Shown: positions 63,678 to 64,000 of the stretch, in pieces
Layout of the letters: each line of letters starts with the position of its first letter
How positions within the stretch are numbered: the stretch's first letter is position 1
Assembly (NCBI RefSeq): GCF_018598185.1
Contig: NZ_JAHESC010000003.1
Span: forward strand, 1 to 64,000
Source of the DNA: Dawidia soli
Lineage (GTDB): Bacteria > Bacteroidota > Bacteroidia > Cytophagales > Cyclobacteriaceae
Direction of reading: 5' to 3'
DNA length: 64,000 bases
Program-made: the position numbers and the translations under genes
Notes under the pieces: generated by a model
What the model was told of the DNA's origin: nothing
The model's input: only the letters and a program-made list of their open reading frames with translations
The model's database searches: none

Positions 63678-64000
63678 TTACACCTTCTCAGGCATAAGAT
63701 CCTTGCGATACTCCGTCGGCGTCTGCCCCGTGAAGCGTTTGAAGATGAGGTTAAATGTCGACTTGGATTTGAACCCCGCTTCCAGCGCCAACCCCAGGAG
63801 ACTGAGGTTCTGCACATCCGGATCGGCCATGAGCCGTTTGACCTCCTCCACACGGTATTGGTTTACGAAATCATAGAAATTATCGCCGGTACCGTCGTTG
63901 ATCACCTGCGACAACTGGCTGCGGCTCATGCCGATGTGTTTGGACAGCGTACTGAGCGTCAGGTCCGCATCGAGGTACGGCTTCCGTTCTTGCATGTATG
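63678..64000 (-). CDS. AraC-family regulator, C-terminal part only (runs off the window)
   Basis: The frame is open to the window end; only the last 106 or so residues are seen. It has the AraC HTH: LTLSTLSKHIGMSRSQLSQVIND, NFYDFVNQYRVEEVKRLM, NLSLLGLALEAGFKSKSTFNLIFKRFTGQTPTEYR. The N-terminal part lies outside, so any sensor domain (membrane or cupin) cannot be judged. It is convergent with the pseudouridine synthase gene. Confidence 0.9.
   Translation of the reverse strand, partial: YMQERKPYLDADLTLSTLSKHIGMSRSQLSQVINDGTGDNFYDFVNQYRVEEVKRLMADPDVQNLSLLGLALEAGFKSKSTFNLIFKRFTGQTPTEYRKDLMPEKV

Overview
The window looks like chromosomal DNA of a Bacteroidota bacterium, probably a soil or rhizosphere Cytophagales-type organism. 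The evidence is three SusC/SusD pairs, a type IX secretion C-terminal domain on a glycosidase, lipoprotein SusDs, promoter boxes of the TTTG / TAnnTTTG type, and many AraC regulators and FtsX/MacB-like permeases. No tRNA, rRNA, CRISPR array, IS element or phage gene was found. The species is not identifiable from the sequence alone.

Layout. 1-500: very GC-rich edge, then non-coding DNA. 501-3220: a PKD-type surface lipoprotein, an unrecognised small family protein, and a degraded coding fragment. 3221-21356: a polysaccharide utilisation locus (PUL) on the minus strand: susC, susD, GH36, GH97, galM, GH97 with a T9SS tail, plus a sugar MFS transporter, an AraC regulator and a divergent DUF5107-TPR protein. 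The three glycosidases carry alpha-galactosidase-type catalytic residues, and with the mutarotase they suggest import and cleavage of alpha-galactosides. 21400-22742: three 33-bp repeats and an AT-richer zeta-type toxin/antitoxin pair whose toxin is frameshifted. 22962-28934: a plus-strand cluster of SDR dehydrogenase, GH63-like glucosidase, an ASRT (sensory rhodopsin transducer) homologue, a 47-aa Lys-rich protein and a GH15 enzyme. No rhodopsin is present. 29035-35946: a second susCD pair divergent from a GDPD-alkaline phosphatase fusion. 35952-37138: PaiB-like and YdeI-like proteins. 37608-42529: an STN-type susC with a compositional break inside it, susD and a small Cys-rich exported protein. 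43025-48972: small regulators, peptidase S51, SRPBCC protein, arylamine N-acetyltransferase, an unknown membrane-anchored protein and a frameshifted DUF5020 gene. 49177-51527: a TPR-receiver-HTH regulator with Glu in place of the phospho-acceptor Asp, cut off inside its HTH exactly where a convergent acetyltransferase-like ORF is also cut. 51702-64000: two FtsX-type permeases sharing an upstream TTGTTC-N6-GAAC motif, GyrI-like and YCII proteins, an ECF42-type sigma factor, DUF1801, a membrane protein, DUF1330 overlapping an orphan DNA methyltransferase, an esterase, an RluA-family pseudouridine synthase and a partial AraC gene.

Three genes (501, 21580-22442, 48251) show single-base disruptions at short homopolymers, so either decay or residual assembly error is possible. 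Assignments rest on reading motifs and family memory, with no database search. The best candidates for little-described biology are the ASRT-linked glycosidase cluster, the 33-bp repeats, the kinase-less regulator with a Glu receiver, and the motif shared by the two permease genes.
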